Below, piece by piece: positions 15,935 to 25,113 of a DNA stretch of 64,000 nucleotides (position 1 is its first letter; every line of letters starts with the position of its first letter). The notes beneath the pieces are model-generated. The model was not told the origin of the DNA. It saw nothing but the letters and a program-made list of their open reading frames with translations, and searched no databases. The stretch is taken from assembly GCF_009828835.1 (NCBI RefSeq), contig NZ_WTTB01000001.1, forward strand, positions 1 through 64,000, in the 5' to 3' direction. The position numbers and the translations under genes were made by a program. The DNA comes from Erysipelothrix urinaevulpis (GTDB taxonomy: Bacteria; Bacillota_I; Bacilli_A; Erysipelotrichales; Erysipelotrichaceae).

Positions 15935-17363
15935 AATCTGTGAGTCTTTTCTCTATAGTTTCTCTTCCAAGTAAATATAAAGAACTCATTAAATCAGGAC
16001 CATGGTTTTGATGTGTTGCTGCAACACGAAGTCCCATGAACAATGGTTTCCCTTTAAGTCCACTTTCTTTCTTTGTTGCATTAAACGCTTCTTTCAACGC
16101 CTCAACAGTCCAATCACTTGGTAGATTATTTAAAAATGTTTGTGCTACCACTTTCGTTGAATCTTCTGCTAGTACTTCCCTCGCTTCATCCGTTAAATCT
16201 GTGTCTTTAAAGAACATTTCAATTAAATCAGTAATCTCTGCTCCAAATTGTAATTGTTCTTTGTAAAGAAGTAAACACTGATCAACCCAAGCTTCATCCT
16301 TAGCACTCAAATCATAATTTTTACTTGCATAAGGTTTAACAAAAGCTAACCACTCTTCATCTGTCTTATCTTTTAAGTATTGATGGTTCATCCAAGTTAA
16401 CTTATTAACATCAAACATCGAAGGTGATTTGGATAAACGTGACTCATCGAATACTTCGATTAACTCATCATGGGTAAATAATTCTTTTTCTCCTGGATAT
16501 GACCAACCAAGTAAAGCCATAAAATTAAACATTGCTTCTGCTAGATATCCTTGTTCTTCATATTGACTAATGTATTGCATAATTGAATTATCACGTTTTG
16601 ATAGTTTTTTATGATTTTCATTAACGATTAATGTCATATGACCATACAAGGGAGCTTCCCAACCAAACATTCTAAATAACATCAATTGTTTAGGCGTATT
16701 GGAAATATGTTCTTCTCCACGCAATACATGGCTAATTTCCATTAAATAATCATCGACAACAACTGCAAAGTTATAGGTAGGAATACCGTTTGTTTTCATA
16801 ATGACCCAATCGCCAATGTCTTTAGATTCAAACGTTACAGTGCCACGAACAATATCCTCAAATGTATAAACTTCATCTGTTGGAACTTTCAACCTTACAG
16901 AATAAGGTCTTTCTTCCACTTCGTATTGTTTCTTTGTCTCTTCGTCTAAATGTAAACATTTTTGACTATAACGTGTTGATGCATACCCTGCGTCTTTTTG
17001 ACGTTGGTAATCTTCATCTAATTCTTCTGAAGTACAGTAGCATTTATAAGCATGTCCTTCTTCAATCAATTGGTTTGTATATTTCTTATAAATATCAAGA
17101 CGTTCCATTTGACGATATGGTGCATATTTAGGATTTGGTTTTTGAGGTGATTCATCAGGAATGATCCCCAACCATTCTAAATACTTCAACTGAGACTCTT
17201 CGCCACCTTCGACATTTCGCTCAATATCTGTATCTTCAATCCTTAATACAAAATCACCATCATAATGTTTAGCGATTAAGTAATCAAATAATGCTGTCCT
17301 AGCATTTCCTATATGAAGAAAACCTGTTGGACTTGGTGCATAGCGTACACGTACTCTTTTCAT
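15924..17363 (-). CDS. gltX: Glutamyl-tRNA synthetase
   Basis: 479 residues, class Ic synthetase that charges tRNA-Glu (and, if GatCAB is present, tRNA-Gln). The HIGH motif is YAPSPTGFLHIGNARTALFDYL and KMSKS appears as KLSKRD. A Cys pair (CYCTSEEL) with a later CLHL suggests the zinc site. The ATG at 17361-17363 with aagaggt upstream gives the canonical MKRVRVRYAPSPTG start; six more codons are open upstream. No T-box leader is seen. A TGCACA-17-TATAAT promoter (17420-17392, minus) precedes it. Confidence 0.94.
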   Translation of the reverse strand: MKRVRVRYAPSPTGFLHIGNARTALFDYLIAKHYDGDFVLRIEDTDIERNVEGGEESQLKYLEWLGIIPDESPQKPNPKYAPYRQMERLDIYKKYTNQLIEEGHAYKCYCTSEELDEDYQRQKDAGYASTRYSQKCLHLDEETKKQYEVEERPYSVRLKVPTDEVYTFEDIVRGTVTFESKDIGDWVIMKTNGIPTYNFAVVVDDYLMEISHVLRGEEHISNTPKQLMLFRMFGWEAPLYGHMTLIVNENHKKLSKRDNSIMQYISQYEEQGYLAEAMFNFMALLGWSYPGEKELFTHDELIEVFDESRLSKSPSMFDVNKLTWMNHQYLKDKTDEEWLAFVKPYASKNYDLSAKDEAWVDQCLLLYKEQLQFGAEITDLIEMFFKDTDLTDEAREVLAEDSTKVVAQTFLNNLPSDWTVEALKEAFNATKKESGLKGKPLFMGLRVAATHQNHGPDLMSSLYLLGRETIEKRLTDYVG

Positions 17364-17391
17364 ATTTATACCTCTTTTCAAATTCTTTCTT

Positions 17392-17420
17392 ATTATAACA
17401 TGCTTTGTGAAATCTGTGCA
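17392..17420 (-). promoter_or_regulatory. gltX promoter
   Basis: Minus-strand TGCACA (17420-17415), 17-base spacer, TATAAT (17397-17392). The -35 box is weak. Confidence 0.5.
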
Positions 17421-17468
17421 TGCTCCAGAGCTGAATTAAATTAAATTTTCGTATTTCTCACATAGTTT

Positions 17469-17497
17469 TTGATTCTCGTGTCATTTACCACTATAAT
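17469..17497 (+). promoter_or_regulatory. mvaS promoter
   Basis: TTGATT (17469-17474), 17-base spacer, TATAAT (17492-17497), 35 bases before the start codon. Confidence 0.7.
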
Positions 17498-17531
17498 AGA
17501 GATACTCAAAAATAATAAAGGAGACTGCAAT

Positions 17532-18671
17532 ATGAAGTTTGGAATTGATAAGATTGGTTTCTATATCCCTAAGTATTATATAGATATGAGAGAATTAGCA
17601 ACCATGCGTGGCATTGACCCAGACAAATTCACTTATGGTTTAGGTCAAGATGAAATGTCGGTACCACCTCTCACCCAAGATATGATTAGTTTAGCAACCA
17701 ATGCCGCTTACAATACTATTTCAGAACAAGATCTTAATGATATTGATTTAGTAATTTTAGCAACAGAAACTGGTTCAGACTTTTCAAAATCTGGATCAAC
17801 ATCCATTGTCTCTCTTTTGGGTATCAACCCCAAATCGAGATGTATAGAAATTAAGCAAGCGTGTTATTCAGCAACAGCAGCATTACAGTTTGCCAAAAAC
17901 CATTTACAATCAAATGATGATAAAAAAGTTTTAATTATAGCTAGTGATATTTCTCGGTATGGCCTTGATACCTCTGGGGAAGCAACCCAAGGTGCAGGTG
18001 CAGTTGCAATGCTTATCACTAAAGATCCATCACTGTTAGTTTTAAGTGATAAGAGTTCTTATTTTTCCGAAGATGTGTGGGACTTTTGGCGACCAAATTA
18101 TAGTGATACCGCGATTGTTGATGGACACTATTCCAACGAACAGTATCAACGTTTCTTTAACCAAACATTTGAAGATTATAAAGAAAAATATGATAGACAA
18201 AACTCAGACTTTGATGCGTTTTTATTCCATATTCCCTATACTAAATTAGGTCGAAAAACATTAATTAATTACATAAATCCTTCTAAAGAGATTATCAATA
18301 CATTCAACCAGTCCACATTATTTAACCGTAAGGTTGGTAATATTTATACTGGTTCTCTATACCTAAGTTTAATTTCTCTTTTATACAATGCAGATTTAGA
18401 CGCAAATGCTAGAATTGGTTTATATTCATATGGAAGTGGAGCTGTTGGAGAATTTTTCTCAATGAAATTAGTTGAAGGGTATCAAGATGCCCTTGATCCA
18501 AATCTTCCCCACCAATTTGACACACGTGAAAAATTAACGATTAAAGATTATGAATCCATGTTTACTGCTGAATTGGTCAGTGATGGAAGCCACATGATTC
18601 TTCCAGACGACAATGAAACCTTTCAACTCAAAGAAATCAAAGGTCACCGTCGTTATTATCAAAAAAACTAA
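17532..18671 (+). CDS. mvaS: Hydroxymethylglutaryl-CoA synthase
   Basis: 379 residues. It condenses acetyl-CoA with acetoacetyl-CoA to HMG-CoA in the mevalonate route to isoprenoids. The catalytic residues are Glu79 (ATETGSD), Cys111 (IKQACYSATAALQ) and the His in FLFHIPYTKLGRK. The frame opens at 17469 but the ATG at 17532 has aaggag upstream and gives the usual MKFGIDKIGFYIPKYY start. It is monocistronic, divergent from gltX and ends at a bidirectional terminator. Other mevalonate genes are not in the window. The pathway implies the organism does not rely on the MEP route (inference). Confidence 0.94.
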   Translation: MKFGIDKIGFYIPKYYIDMRELATMRGIDPDKFTYGLGQDEMSVPPLTQDMISLATNAAYNTISEQDLNDIDLVILATETGSDFSKSGSTSIVSLLGINPKSRCIEIKQACYSATAALQFAKNHLQSNDDKKVLIIASDISRYGLDTSGEATQGAGAVAMLITKDPSLLVLSDKSSYFSEDVWDFWRPNYSDTAIVDGHYSNEQYQRFFNQTFEDYKEKYDRQNSDFDAFLFHIPYTKLGRKTLINYINPSKEIINTFNQSTLFNRKVGNIYTGSLYLSLISLLYNADLDANARIGLYSYGSGAVGEFFSMKLVEGYQDALDPNLPHQFDTREKLTIKDYESMFTAELVSDGSHMILPDDNETFQLKEIKGHRRYYQKN

Positions 18672-18717
18672 AAAAAATGAGTGTGTATCATTATCCGATA
18701 CATCACTCATTTTTTTT
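18670..18717. terminator. Bidirectional terminator between mvaS and darA
   Basis: A long hairpin, with arms atgagtg-tgtatc and gatacatcactcat (one bulge), has an A-run before and a T-run after it, so it can end transcripts from both sides. Confidence 0.85.
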
Positions 18718-19039
18718 ATAACTTATGGAATTGTTCGACATCAAGAATAAAGACGGTTGCTCCACCAACTGGAACTTCCACTGGGAACGATACATGACGT
18801 CCAATATCATAGGACGCTGTGGAAGGGACAACCTCAGTACGTTTTTTACATTCTCTACCAATAATTTCTAAACAGGCATCCACTTTATCATCTTCAACAC
18901 CAACAATCAGTGTTGTGTTTCCTGCCCTTAGGAATCCACCTGTAGTTGCTAAACGAGTTACTTGAAAATCTTCTTTATTTAGTGCTGATGAAACAATTGA
19001 ACTATCATCATTTGAAACAATTGCTAATACTAATTTCAT
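18716..19039 (-). CDS. darA: Cyclic-di-AMP receptor, PII-like (DarA/YaaQ)
   Basis: 107 residues of the PII-like YaaQ family: MKLVLAIVSNDDSSIV, then RLATTGGFLRAGNTTLIVGVEDDKV and EVPVGGATVFILDVE. Family members form trimers that bind cyclic-di-AMP; the output is unknown. In Bacillus the gene sits in the tmk-holB cluster. Here it is downstream of ychF, 40 kb from tmk. The ATG has a gaggag site. Confidence 0.88.
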   Translation of the reverse strand: MKLVLAIVSNDDSSIVSSALNKEDFQVTRLATTGGFLRAGNTTLIVGVEDDKVDACLEIIGRECKKRTEVVPSTASYDIGRHVSFPVEVPVGGATVFILDVEQFHKL

Positions 19040-19103
19040 TGAGATCTCCTCCTCTTTATATCTTGATTATACCACAAAGCTAAAAAACACAGAATAGATT
19101 TAA

Positions 19104-20207
19104 TTAAACGTTAAATCTAAAGTGAACAATATCACCATCATTCATGACGTATTCTTTACCTTCTGAACGCATTTTACCTGCTTCTTTAATGCCTAATTCA
19201 CTTTCATGTGTCATTAAATCATCATAGTGATAAACTTCTGCACGGATGAATCCTCTCTCAAAGTCAGTATGAATAATTCCAGCACAGGCTGGTGCCTTCA
19301 TACCTTCTGTAAATGTCCAGGCTCGAATTTCTTGTGGTCCTGCTGTAAAGAATGTTCTTAAATTTAGAATATCATAACTATTTTTAACAAGACGATCTAG
19401 TCCGCTTTCTTCTACACCTAATTCCTCAAGGAACATTTCTCGTTCATCATCTTCCAATCCTGATAAACTTTCTTCAACGGTTGCACTGATTGGAATAACA
19501 CGACACTGTCTCTCACTTGCATATGCTTTTACTGCTTGATACATAGGATTGTTGTCAATATCACCTAAACTATCTTCATCAATATTAGCAACATAGATAA
19601 CAGGTTTACGTGTTAGGAAGTGAAATGGTTTAATTAACTCTTCTTCGTCTTCGTTTAATTCTAAATTGCTGAGTGGTAGATTGTTGTCCAAGATTTCTTT
19701 TGCTTTTTCTAATAATTTAATTTCAACTAACGCTTCTTTATCTTGAGCTTTTACTTTTTTTCCAACTCTTTGTAATCTGTTTTCTACCGATTGTAAATCA
19801 GCAAGCATTAATTCAATTTCAATAATTTCAATATCAGAAACAGGATCACCGATTGTTCCATGTTCATGAACAATATCTGTATCCGCAAAACATCGAACCA
19901 CATGCACAATTGCATCAACTTCTCGAATATTGGATAGGAACTGATTCCCTAATCCTTCTCCTTTTGATGCACCTTTCACTAAACCAGCAATATCTGTAAA
20001 TTCAAACGTTGTTGGAATAATTTTCTTTGATTCAATAAACTTTCGTATATTTTCCATACGATCATCGCGAACTTTTACAATACCAACATTCGGTGCAATG
20101 GTTGCGAAAGGATAGTTTGCTGCTTCAATTTGCGATTTAGTAATCGCATTAAATAAGGTTGATTTACCAACATTTGGTAAGCCAACAATTCCTGCTGTTA
20201 ATGCCAT
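19104..20207 (-). CDS. ychF: YchF/OLA1 family ATPase
   Basis: 367 residues. OBG-like P-loop protein: GLPNVGKSTLFNAIT (Walker A), DIAGLVKGASKGEGLGNQFL (switch II), a coiled-coil insert (about 130-200) and a C-terminal TGS domain (about 280-365, FTAGPQEIRAWTF...). Family members prefer ATP and bind ribosomes, with roles in translation start and stress. It follows the DUF951 gene by 18 bases in the dtd-folD-DUF951-ychF group. Confidence 0.93.
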   Translation of the reverse strand: MALTAGIVGLPNVGKSTLFNAITKSQIEAANYPFATIAPNVGIVKVRDDRMENIRKFIESKKIIPTTFEFTDIAGLVKGASKGEGLGNQFLSNIREVDAIVHVVRCFADTDIVHEHGTIGDPVSDIEIIEIELMLADLQSVENRLQRVGKKVKAQDKEALVEIKLLEKAKEILDNNLPLSNLELNEDEEELIKPFHFLTRKPVIYVANIDEDSLGDIDNNPMYQAVKAYASERQCRVIPISATVEESLSGLEDDEREMFLEELGVEESGLDRLVKNSYDILNLRTFFTAGPQEIRAWTFTEGMKAPACAGIIHTDFERGFIRAEVYHYDDLMTHESELGIKEAGKMRSEGKEYVMNDGDIVHFRFNV

Positions 20208-20225
20208 ATTTTATTCCTCTTTCAT

Positions 20226-20408
20226 TTATAATACTTTCTTTAATTTTTTTTCAAATTCATGACGTGTCATCATTATAACACTTCCACACCCATCACATTT
20301 TATTTTTATATCGGCACCCATTCGAATAATTTTGAATGAGTTAGACTTTTTACAAGGATGTTGTTTTTTCATTTCTACATGATCATTGAGTTCATAAGTT
20401 TTATCCAT
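20226..20408 (-). CDS. DUF951 zinc-ribbon-like small protein
   Basis: 60 residues. The conserved layout ELNDHVEMKKQHPCKKSNSFKIIRMGADIKIKCDGCGSVIMM matches DUF951, a small protein with CxxC (CDGC) and an upstream Cys. Function is unknown; it is commonly found next to ychF in Bacillota, as here. It overlaps folD by 8 bases. Confidence 0.85.
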   Translation of the reverse strand: MDKTYELNDHVEMKKQHPCKKSNSFKIIRMGADIKIKCDGCGSVIMMTRHEFEKKLKKVL

Positions 20409-21252
20409 GATTGTCTCCTTTTAAATAATATGCTTTGACTGTATTTTCTAATAAACTAACGATGGTCATCGGCCCCACACCTTTGGGTACAGGAGTAATC
20501 ATTTTTACTTTCTCATACGCTGACTTCTCAACATCTCCACACAATTTACCATTCTCGCGATGAATGCCAACATCAATAACTATATGATAATCTCTCAACA
20601 TATCAGCTTTTACCATCGCTTTGACACCTGTCGCAACAACAATAATCTCATGATTCAATATTTTTTCTTCAATATTTTTTGTTTTGCTGTGGGCTTGAGT
20701 CACTGTCGCATTTTTGTGTTTCAATAATGTTGTGACTGGATTACCAACGAGTTGACTTCTCCCAATGACTAAAACATCTTTACCCTCTAGATCAATCTCA
20801 TATGCCTCCAACAAAGACATGATCCCAAGGGGTGTACAAGGTATAAAAGCCTCTTTATTTTGGACAAGTCGTCCAACATTATGAACATGAAGTCCATCCA
20901 CATCCTTATTGGGATTTATACTATCAATAATTTTTTCACTATTTATATGTCTTGGTAATGGAAGTTGTACCAAGATCCCATCGATTGCTTCATCATTATT
21001 TAAAGACTTTATGATTTCAATCAATTCAAATTCACTTGTATCTTCTTTCAAAACAATAGACTTTGATTCGATGCCAACTTTTTTTGATTGTTTAATCTTC
21101 GATGCAACATAAGTTTGCGATGCAGGATCTTCTCCTACCAATACAACCGCTAGTCCAGGGGCACGTTTCCCTTGTTCTTTTAGGCTTGTTATTGTCTTCG
21201 AAAGATTGTTTAACCTCTCATTAGCAACACTTTTACCATCAATTAATGTCAT
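20401..21252 (-). CDS. folD: Bifunctional methylenetetrahydrofolate dehydrogenase/cyclohydrolase
   Basis: 283 residues. It interconverts 5,10-methylene- and 10-formyl-tetrahydrofolate. Signature segments include VGEDPASQTYVASKIKQSKKVGI with the catalytic Lys, GILVQLPLPRHI, and the NADP-binding VIGRSQLVGNPV. The C-terminal ITPVPKGVGPMTIVSLLENTV is canonical. The start has aggttttt upstream. It lies 38 bases after dtd. Confidence 0.94.
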   Translation of the reverse strand: MTLIDGKSVANERLNNLSKTITSLKEQGKRAPGLAVVLVGEDPASQTYVASKIKQSKKVGIESKSIVLKEDTSEFELIEIIKSLNNDEAIDGILVQLPLPRHINSEKIIDSINPNKDVDGLHVHNVGRLVQNKEAFIPCTPLGIMSLLEAYEIDLEGKDVLVIGRSQLVGNPVTTLLKHKNATVTQAHSKTKNIEEKILNHEIIVVATGVKAMVKADMLRDYHIVIDVGIHRENGKLCGDVEKSAYEKVKMITPVPKGVGPMTIVSLLENTVKAYYLKGDNHG

Positions 21253-21290
21253 GAAAAACCTCCATTCACACGGTTTAATAATAGCATATG

Positions 21291-21746
21291 TTAGATAACC
21301 TTGCCATCTCTTACTTCAAGAATGATGGTAACAGGTCCATCATTATCCAACTTCACATTCATATGTGTTTGGAATTTTCCTGTTTTTACTATCAACCCTT
21401 CTGTTCTTAGCAAATCATTAAATGTTTCAAAAAGATCATTCGCTTGTTCGGCATTCATTGCTTGAGTAAAACTTGGACGATTCCCTTTTCGGACATCCGC
21501 TGCAAGTGTAAATTGAGAGATAGACAATATCTTTCCACCAACATCTAAAATCGAATGGTTCATTTTTCCATCATTATCTTCAAATATTCTCATATTCGCA
21601 ATTTTAGTACTTGCTCGTTTAAGGTCTTCGACTGTATCGCCTTCCTCAATGCCTACTAAAAGAACAAAGCCTTCATTAATTTTATTATATAATATTCCTT
21701 CGACATCAACCGATGCATTTTTAACTTTTTGAATAACTATTTTCAT
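21291..21746 (-). CDS. dtd: D-aminoacyl-tRNA deacylase
   Basis: 151 residues. It hydrolyses D-amino acids from tRNA for chiral proofreading. The two active-site motifs are SQFTLAADVRKGNRPSF and NDGPVTI. The ATG at 21744-21746 has gaggtg upstream and gives MKIVIQKV. In Bacillus dtd follows relA; here it starts a dtd-folD-DUF951-ychF group and is divergent from rarA. Confidence 0.92.
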   Translation of the reverse strand: MKIVIQKVKNASVDVEGILYNKINEGFVLLVGIEEGDTVEDLKRASTKIANMRIFEDNDGKMNHSILDVGGKILSISQFTLAADVRKGNRPSFTQAMNAEQANDLFETFNDLLRTEGLIVKTGKFQTHMNVKLDNDGPVTIILEVRDGKVI

Positions 21747-21803
21747 ACGACACCTCATCTATAGTATAACAAAAACATGGTACAATATGGTCAGGTGATA
21801 TTT

Positions 21804-23054
21804 ATGAGCAATCCATTAGCTTACTCAATGAGACCCAGTTCCATTAATGATATTATAGGACAAAAACATCTTCTGGGTGAAGGAAAAGTTTTAAAAAATT
21901 TAATAAAGCAAAAAAAACTCTATTCAATGATTTTTTATGGTCCACCTGGAACTGGAAAAACAACCACAGCAATGGCGATTGCTGAAGAGTTAAACAGACC
22001 CTATCGTCTTTTTAATGCTGTGACTGATAATAAGAAAAAATTAGATCAACTTTTTATTGAGGCTGAAATGAGCCAAGGACTTGTGGTTATTATTGATGAA
22101 GTCCATCGATTGAATAAGGACAAACAAGACATCTTACTACCTCATATTGAAAGTGGATTAATTACGATGATCGGTGCAACAACTGCGAATCCTTTCTTTT
22201 CAATCAATCCAGCGATTCGTTCACGTGTTCATTTGTTCGAATTTCATCCTCTAAGTAATGATGATTTATTTGAAATATTAACAAATGCTACACCTCAAGA
22301 TCGTACTCTTGAGAATGATGTCTATCAACATATTCTGCGAAGTGCTAATGGCGATGCACGGTATAGTTTGAACATTCTTGAACTTTTACTCAACGCCTAT
22401 CCAGGTGAAGTTATTACCAAAAATCATCTCAAAGAGATTAATGTTGGGATGAATACATCAATGGATAAAGACAGCGATAATTATTATGACACCTTATCAG
22501 CTTTTCAAAAATCGATACGCGGAAGTGATGTACAGGCCGCATTGTATTATCTAGCTAAGTTGATTCATGTAGGGGATTTCGATTCAATTGAACGACGCCT
22601 CCTTGTCATTGCATACGAGGATATTGGTTTAGCGAATCCAAGTCTTTGTAGTCGCGTTGAATCTGCACTTTCTGCAGCAAGAAAAGTTGGGTTCCCTGAA
22701 GCACGAATTCCAATCAGTGCGGTTGTTATTGAATGCGCACTCTCACCAAAATCAAAGAGTGCTGAACATGCTATTGATAATGCTCTTGCCCTTGTCGGTT
22801 CGTCGTCATACTCTGTTCCGAAATATTTACGATTAAAAGCAGTGGGTTTAAGTGACATTGAAATGTATGATTATAGTCGAAGTGACCTTTGGCATAAGAT
22901 TCAATACCTTCCAAATACCATCAAAGATGTTAAATTTTATGAGCCTCTTAATTTAAATTCTGCAGAGAAAGTTCTAGCAAACAACTATAACGAGTTAAAA
23001 AAATTCAAACGATCTTCTGATATTGTGACGTTAAATAGTAGTAAGAAAAGCTAA
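21804..23054 (+). CDS. rarA: Replication-associated recombination protein A (AAA ATPase)
   Basis: 416 residues. It is a clamp-loader-like AAA+ protein acting at stalled forks. Walker A GPPGTGKTT, Walker B VIIDEVHRLNK, sensor 1 GATTANPFFSIN and the SRVHLFEF arginine motif are visible; a tetramerisation domain follows (VIECALSPKSKSAE). The frame opens at 21777 but ATG 21804 has aggtgat upstream and gives a canonical start. The stop codon lies in a terminator loop shared with the convergent ABC permease gene. Confidence 0.93.
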   Translation: MSNPLAYSMRPSSINDIIGQKHLLGEGKVLKNLIKQKKLYSMIFYGPPGTGKTTTAMAIAEELNRPYRLFNAVTDNKKKLDQLFIEAEMSQGLVVIIDEVHRLNKDKQDILLPHIESGLITMIGATTANPFFSINPAIRSRVHLFEFHPLSNDDLFEILTNATPQDRTLENDVYQHILRSANGDARYSLNILELLLNAYPGEVITKNHLKEINVGMNTSMDKDSDNYYDTLSAFQKSIRGSDVQAALYYLAKLIHVGDFDSIERRLLVIAYEDIGLANPSLCSRVESALSAARKVGFPEARIPISAVVIECALSPKSKSAEHAIDNALALVGSSSYSVPKYLRLKAVGLSDIEMYDYSRSDLWHKIQYLPNTIKDVKFYEPLNLNSAEKVLANNYNELKKFKRSSDIVTLNSSKKS

Positions 23055-23072
23055 ACGGCTTTTCTTTTTTTT
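23043..23072 (+). terminator. Terminator overlapping the rarA and ABC permease stop codons
   Basis: Arms aagaaaagc (23043-23051) and gcttttctt (23058-23066), then a T-run. The loop (23052-23057) holds the rarA TAA. The convergent permease stop codon (plus cta, 23051-23053) is also inside. Confidence 0.8.
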
Positions 23073-24199
23073 GACTGTTTTACCATAACATTATATTTAT
23101 ACAACCTGGATCCATACTTCATTAAAAATATAAACAAACATCCCGACACGCCTAAAGATAAGAGGATTTGATAAACACTCACTCGACTTGCCATTATTCG
23201 AATAGGTCCTAGTAACATCGATACAATTGGCACCATTGTTAAGATTACGCTGACTGGACTTTCTAATTGATGGGTAACGTTCAAATAAACCACTCCATAG
23301 TAAATGGAAAGTAATATTAAATAAAAGGGAGCTTGTAGTGTCCCAGATTCTTCAATTTGATGAATCAAAGACGATAAAAGGATTGCAATGACCTGAATCA
23401 AAACTAAACCAACAAACATGAACAAAAGTGAAACCAAGCCTTTTTGCAAGAACTCCTTGCTTATATTCAATGACTGAAAGAAACTTGAAAAACTTGTAAT
23501 CTCACCCTCTACAAAATTGAATCGACTCAACATCTTAAATAAGCCTTCCCCTTTATCGTAATAATTTCGAACGAAATACAATGTAGAGAGAATAGGTCCA
23601 ACAAAAAATGCTTGAAGAAAAACTGAGAATGTTCCAACAATTATTTTTGCATAAAAATGATACTTTAAATCGATAGTACTTCCAATTAACTCTAAAACAT
23701 TTAACGATTTTTCTGAAACAATCTCACTTGCAATTGATGTTGAGTAAGCAAGCATCATAAAATAAACCCCAGTAATAATGACATAGAGTAACTTACTGTG
23801 GCTTTGGTTTGTATCATGTTTAGTTACAAAATTTACAGGAATTTCAATAGACGCTTTTTCTTTATTTTCATAAGTGCTAATCATCATATCCAACAATGCT
23901 TTTTCTTCTTCATAGAGTTCGTAATCACTTTCGACTTTATACATATTCTCATGTTTACTTATCTTTATGTTAGCAGTCTCATCTAAAGTAAACGTGTCTT
24001 TAAATGGTTCTATCAAATCTTCTGACTTTTCAAGTTCTATATTAATCTTGGTTTTCTCTAAAAGTTGTGGCATCAATTTTTCTATGACTTTATCTGAAAA
24101 AGTTAACAACCCTAATATCAACGTAATAATGATTAGCATTGTTGCTGAGGTCTTATTCCAAAACCGATGTTTCATTGATAATTTTACTAAGTCATTCAT
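23051..24199 (-). CDS. ABC-2 type transporter permease
   Basis: 382 residues. One N-terminal membrane segment (about 17-36) is followed by an extracytoplasmic domain of about 100 residues rich in Lys/Glu, then five or six segments (about 137-370). The block LAYSTSIASEIVSEKSLNVLELI is the NatB/ABC-2 family signature. It forms an exporter with the ATPase encoded upstream (8-base overlap). Substrate is unknown; sodium, drugs or peptides are all possible for this family. Confidence 0.8.
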   Translation of the reverse strand: MNDLVKLSMKHRFWNKTSATMLIIITLILGLLTFSDKVIEKLMPQLLEKTKINIELEKSEDLIEPFKDTFTLDETANIKISKHENMYKVESDYELYEEEKALLDMMISTYENKEKASIEIPVNFVTKHDTNQSHSKLLYVIITGVYFMMLAYSTSIASEIVSEKSLNVLELIGSTIDLKYHFYAKIIVGTFSVFLQAFFVGPILSTLYFVRNYYDKGEGLFKMLSRFNFVEGEITSFSSFFQSLNISKEFLQKGLVSLLFMFVGLVLIQVIAILLSSLIHQIEESGTLQAPFYLILLSIYYGVVYLNVTHQLESPVSVILTMVPIVSMLLGPIRIMASRVSVYQILLSLGVSGCLFIFLMKYGSRLYKYNVMVKQSKKRKAV

Positions 24200-25040
24200 A
24201 ATATGACGACACCAAGTCTTTCAAACTTACTGCTTCCAATTTCACAGTGTTCAATCGTCTTTTTTCTAATACGCTTGCCAGCAATTTTGATTTTTTGCTC
24301 ACCCTATACCGTGATGTATGACCTTGTGTTTCAATACCTAAAACATCTTTATGATCTTTATATTTTTGTTTGTTGTCATCACTTAATGAAATAAACTCAT
24401 AATCATAATCGTCTTTAAGATTTCTTAAATAACCTTGTAAGACTATTTTCCCTTCTTTAAGAATAACAACATATTCACTAAATTCTTCAACATCATCATA
24501 CTGATGACTTGATAGAATTATTTTGGTTCCCTTTTCAATTTCTTGGGTAATAATTTTCTTAAATATTTGAATATTCACAATATCTAATCCCGACATCGGT
24601 TCATCTAAAATCATGAGGTTTGGATTATGAATCATTGCACAAATAAACTGAACCTTCTGTTGATTTCCTTTCGATAAAGAACTAATTGTTTCGTATTTTA
24701 GATGCTCCATCTTAAACGAAGCCAACCACTGATTCATATTAACTTCGATTTCTATTTTCGACATTTTCCTTAGTTTTCCCATAAATCTTATATGATGACA
24801 AACAGTCATTGTTTGATAGAGGCAACGACATTCTGGTAAATATCCAATTGACACACCACGATTAACACTTAGTTCTCCCTCTTGAAATTTCAGTAATCCT
24901 AACATCGTTTTAAAGAGTGTCGTTTTCCCACAGCCATTATGACCCAAGACGGCAATGACCTTGTTTTGACTGGTATCCAAGTCAATATTATGGATGCCTT
25001 TTTTATTTTTGTACACCATACTTACATTTTTTAATTTCAT
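24192..25040 (-). CDS. ABC transporter ATP-binding protein
   Basis: 282 residues. Walker A GHNGCGKTT, signature LSKGNQQKVQF (degenerate LSGGQ with Lys), Walker B LMILDEPMSGLD and the H-loop SSHQYDD are present. The C-terminal about 70 residues after the ATPase fold are typical of ABC-2 exporters. It is paired with the adjacent permease. Confidence 0.88.
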   Translation of the reverse strand: MKLKNVSMVYKNKKGIHNIDLDTSQNKVIAVLGHNGCGKTTLFKTMLGLLKFQEGELSVNRGVSIGYLPECRCLYQTMTVCHHIRFMGKLRKMSKIEIEVNMNQWLASFKMEHLKYETISSLSKGNQQKVQFICAMIHNPNLMILDEPMSGLDIVNIQIFKKIITQEIEKGTKIILSSHQYDDVEEFSEYVVILKEGKIVLQGYLRNLKDDYDYEFISLSDDNKQKYKDHKDVLGIETQGHTSRYRVSKKSKLLASVLEKRRLNTVKLEAVSLKDLVSSYYE

Positions 25041-25084
25041 TCTATCACCTGTAGAAGATATGTCACTACAAATGTTTTTCCTTT

Positions 25085-25113
25085 AAAAAAAGATTGAGTG
25101 TCACCTCAATCTT
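25085..25113 (-). terminator. Terminator of the EIICB-mutS-mutL-miaA operon
   Basis: Stem aagattgag (25090-25098) / ctcaatctt (25105-25113), loop tgtcac, then a T-run on the minus strand. The miaA stop lies in the stem. Confidence 0.8.

Noticed and set aside
19092-19116. agattta / taaatct inverted repeat at the ychF 3' end
   Set aside because: Weak stem without an adjacent T-run on the minus strand; not called as a terminator.
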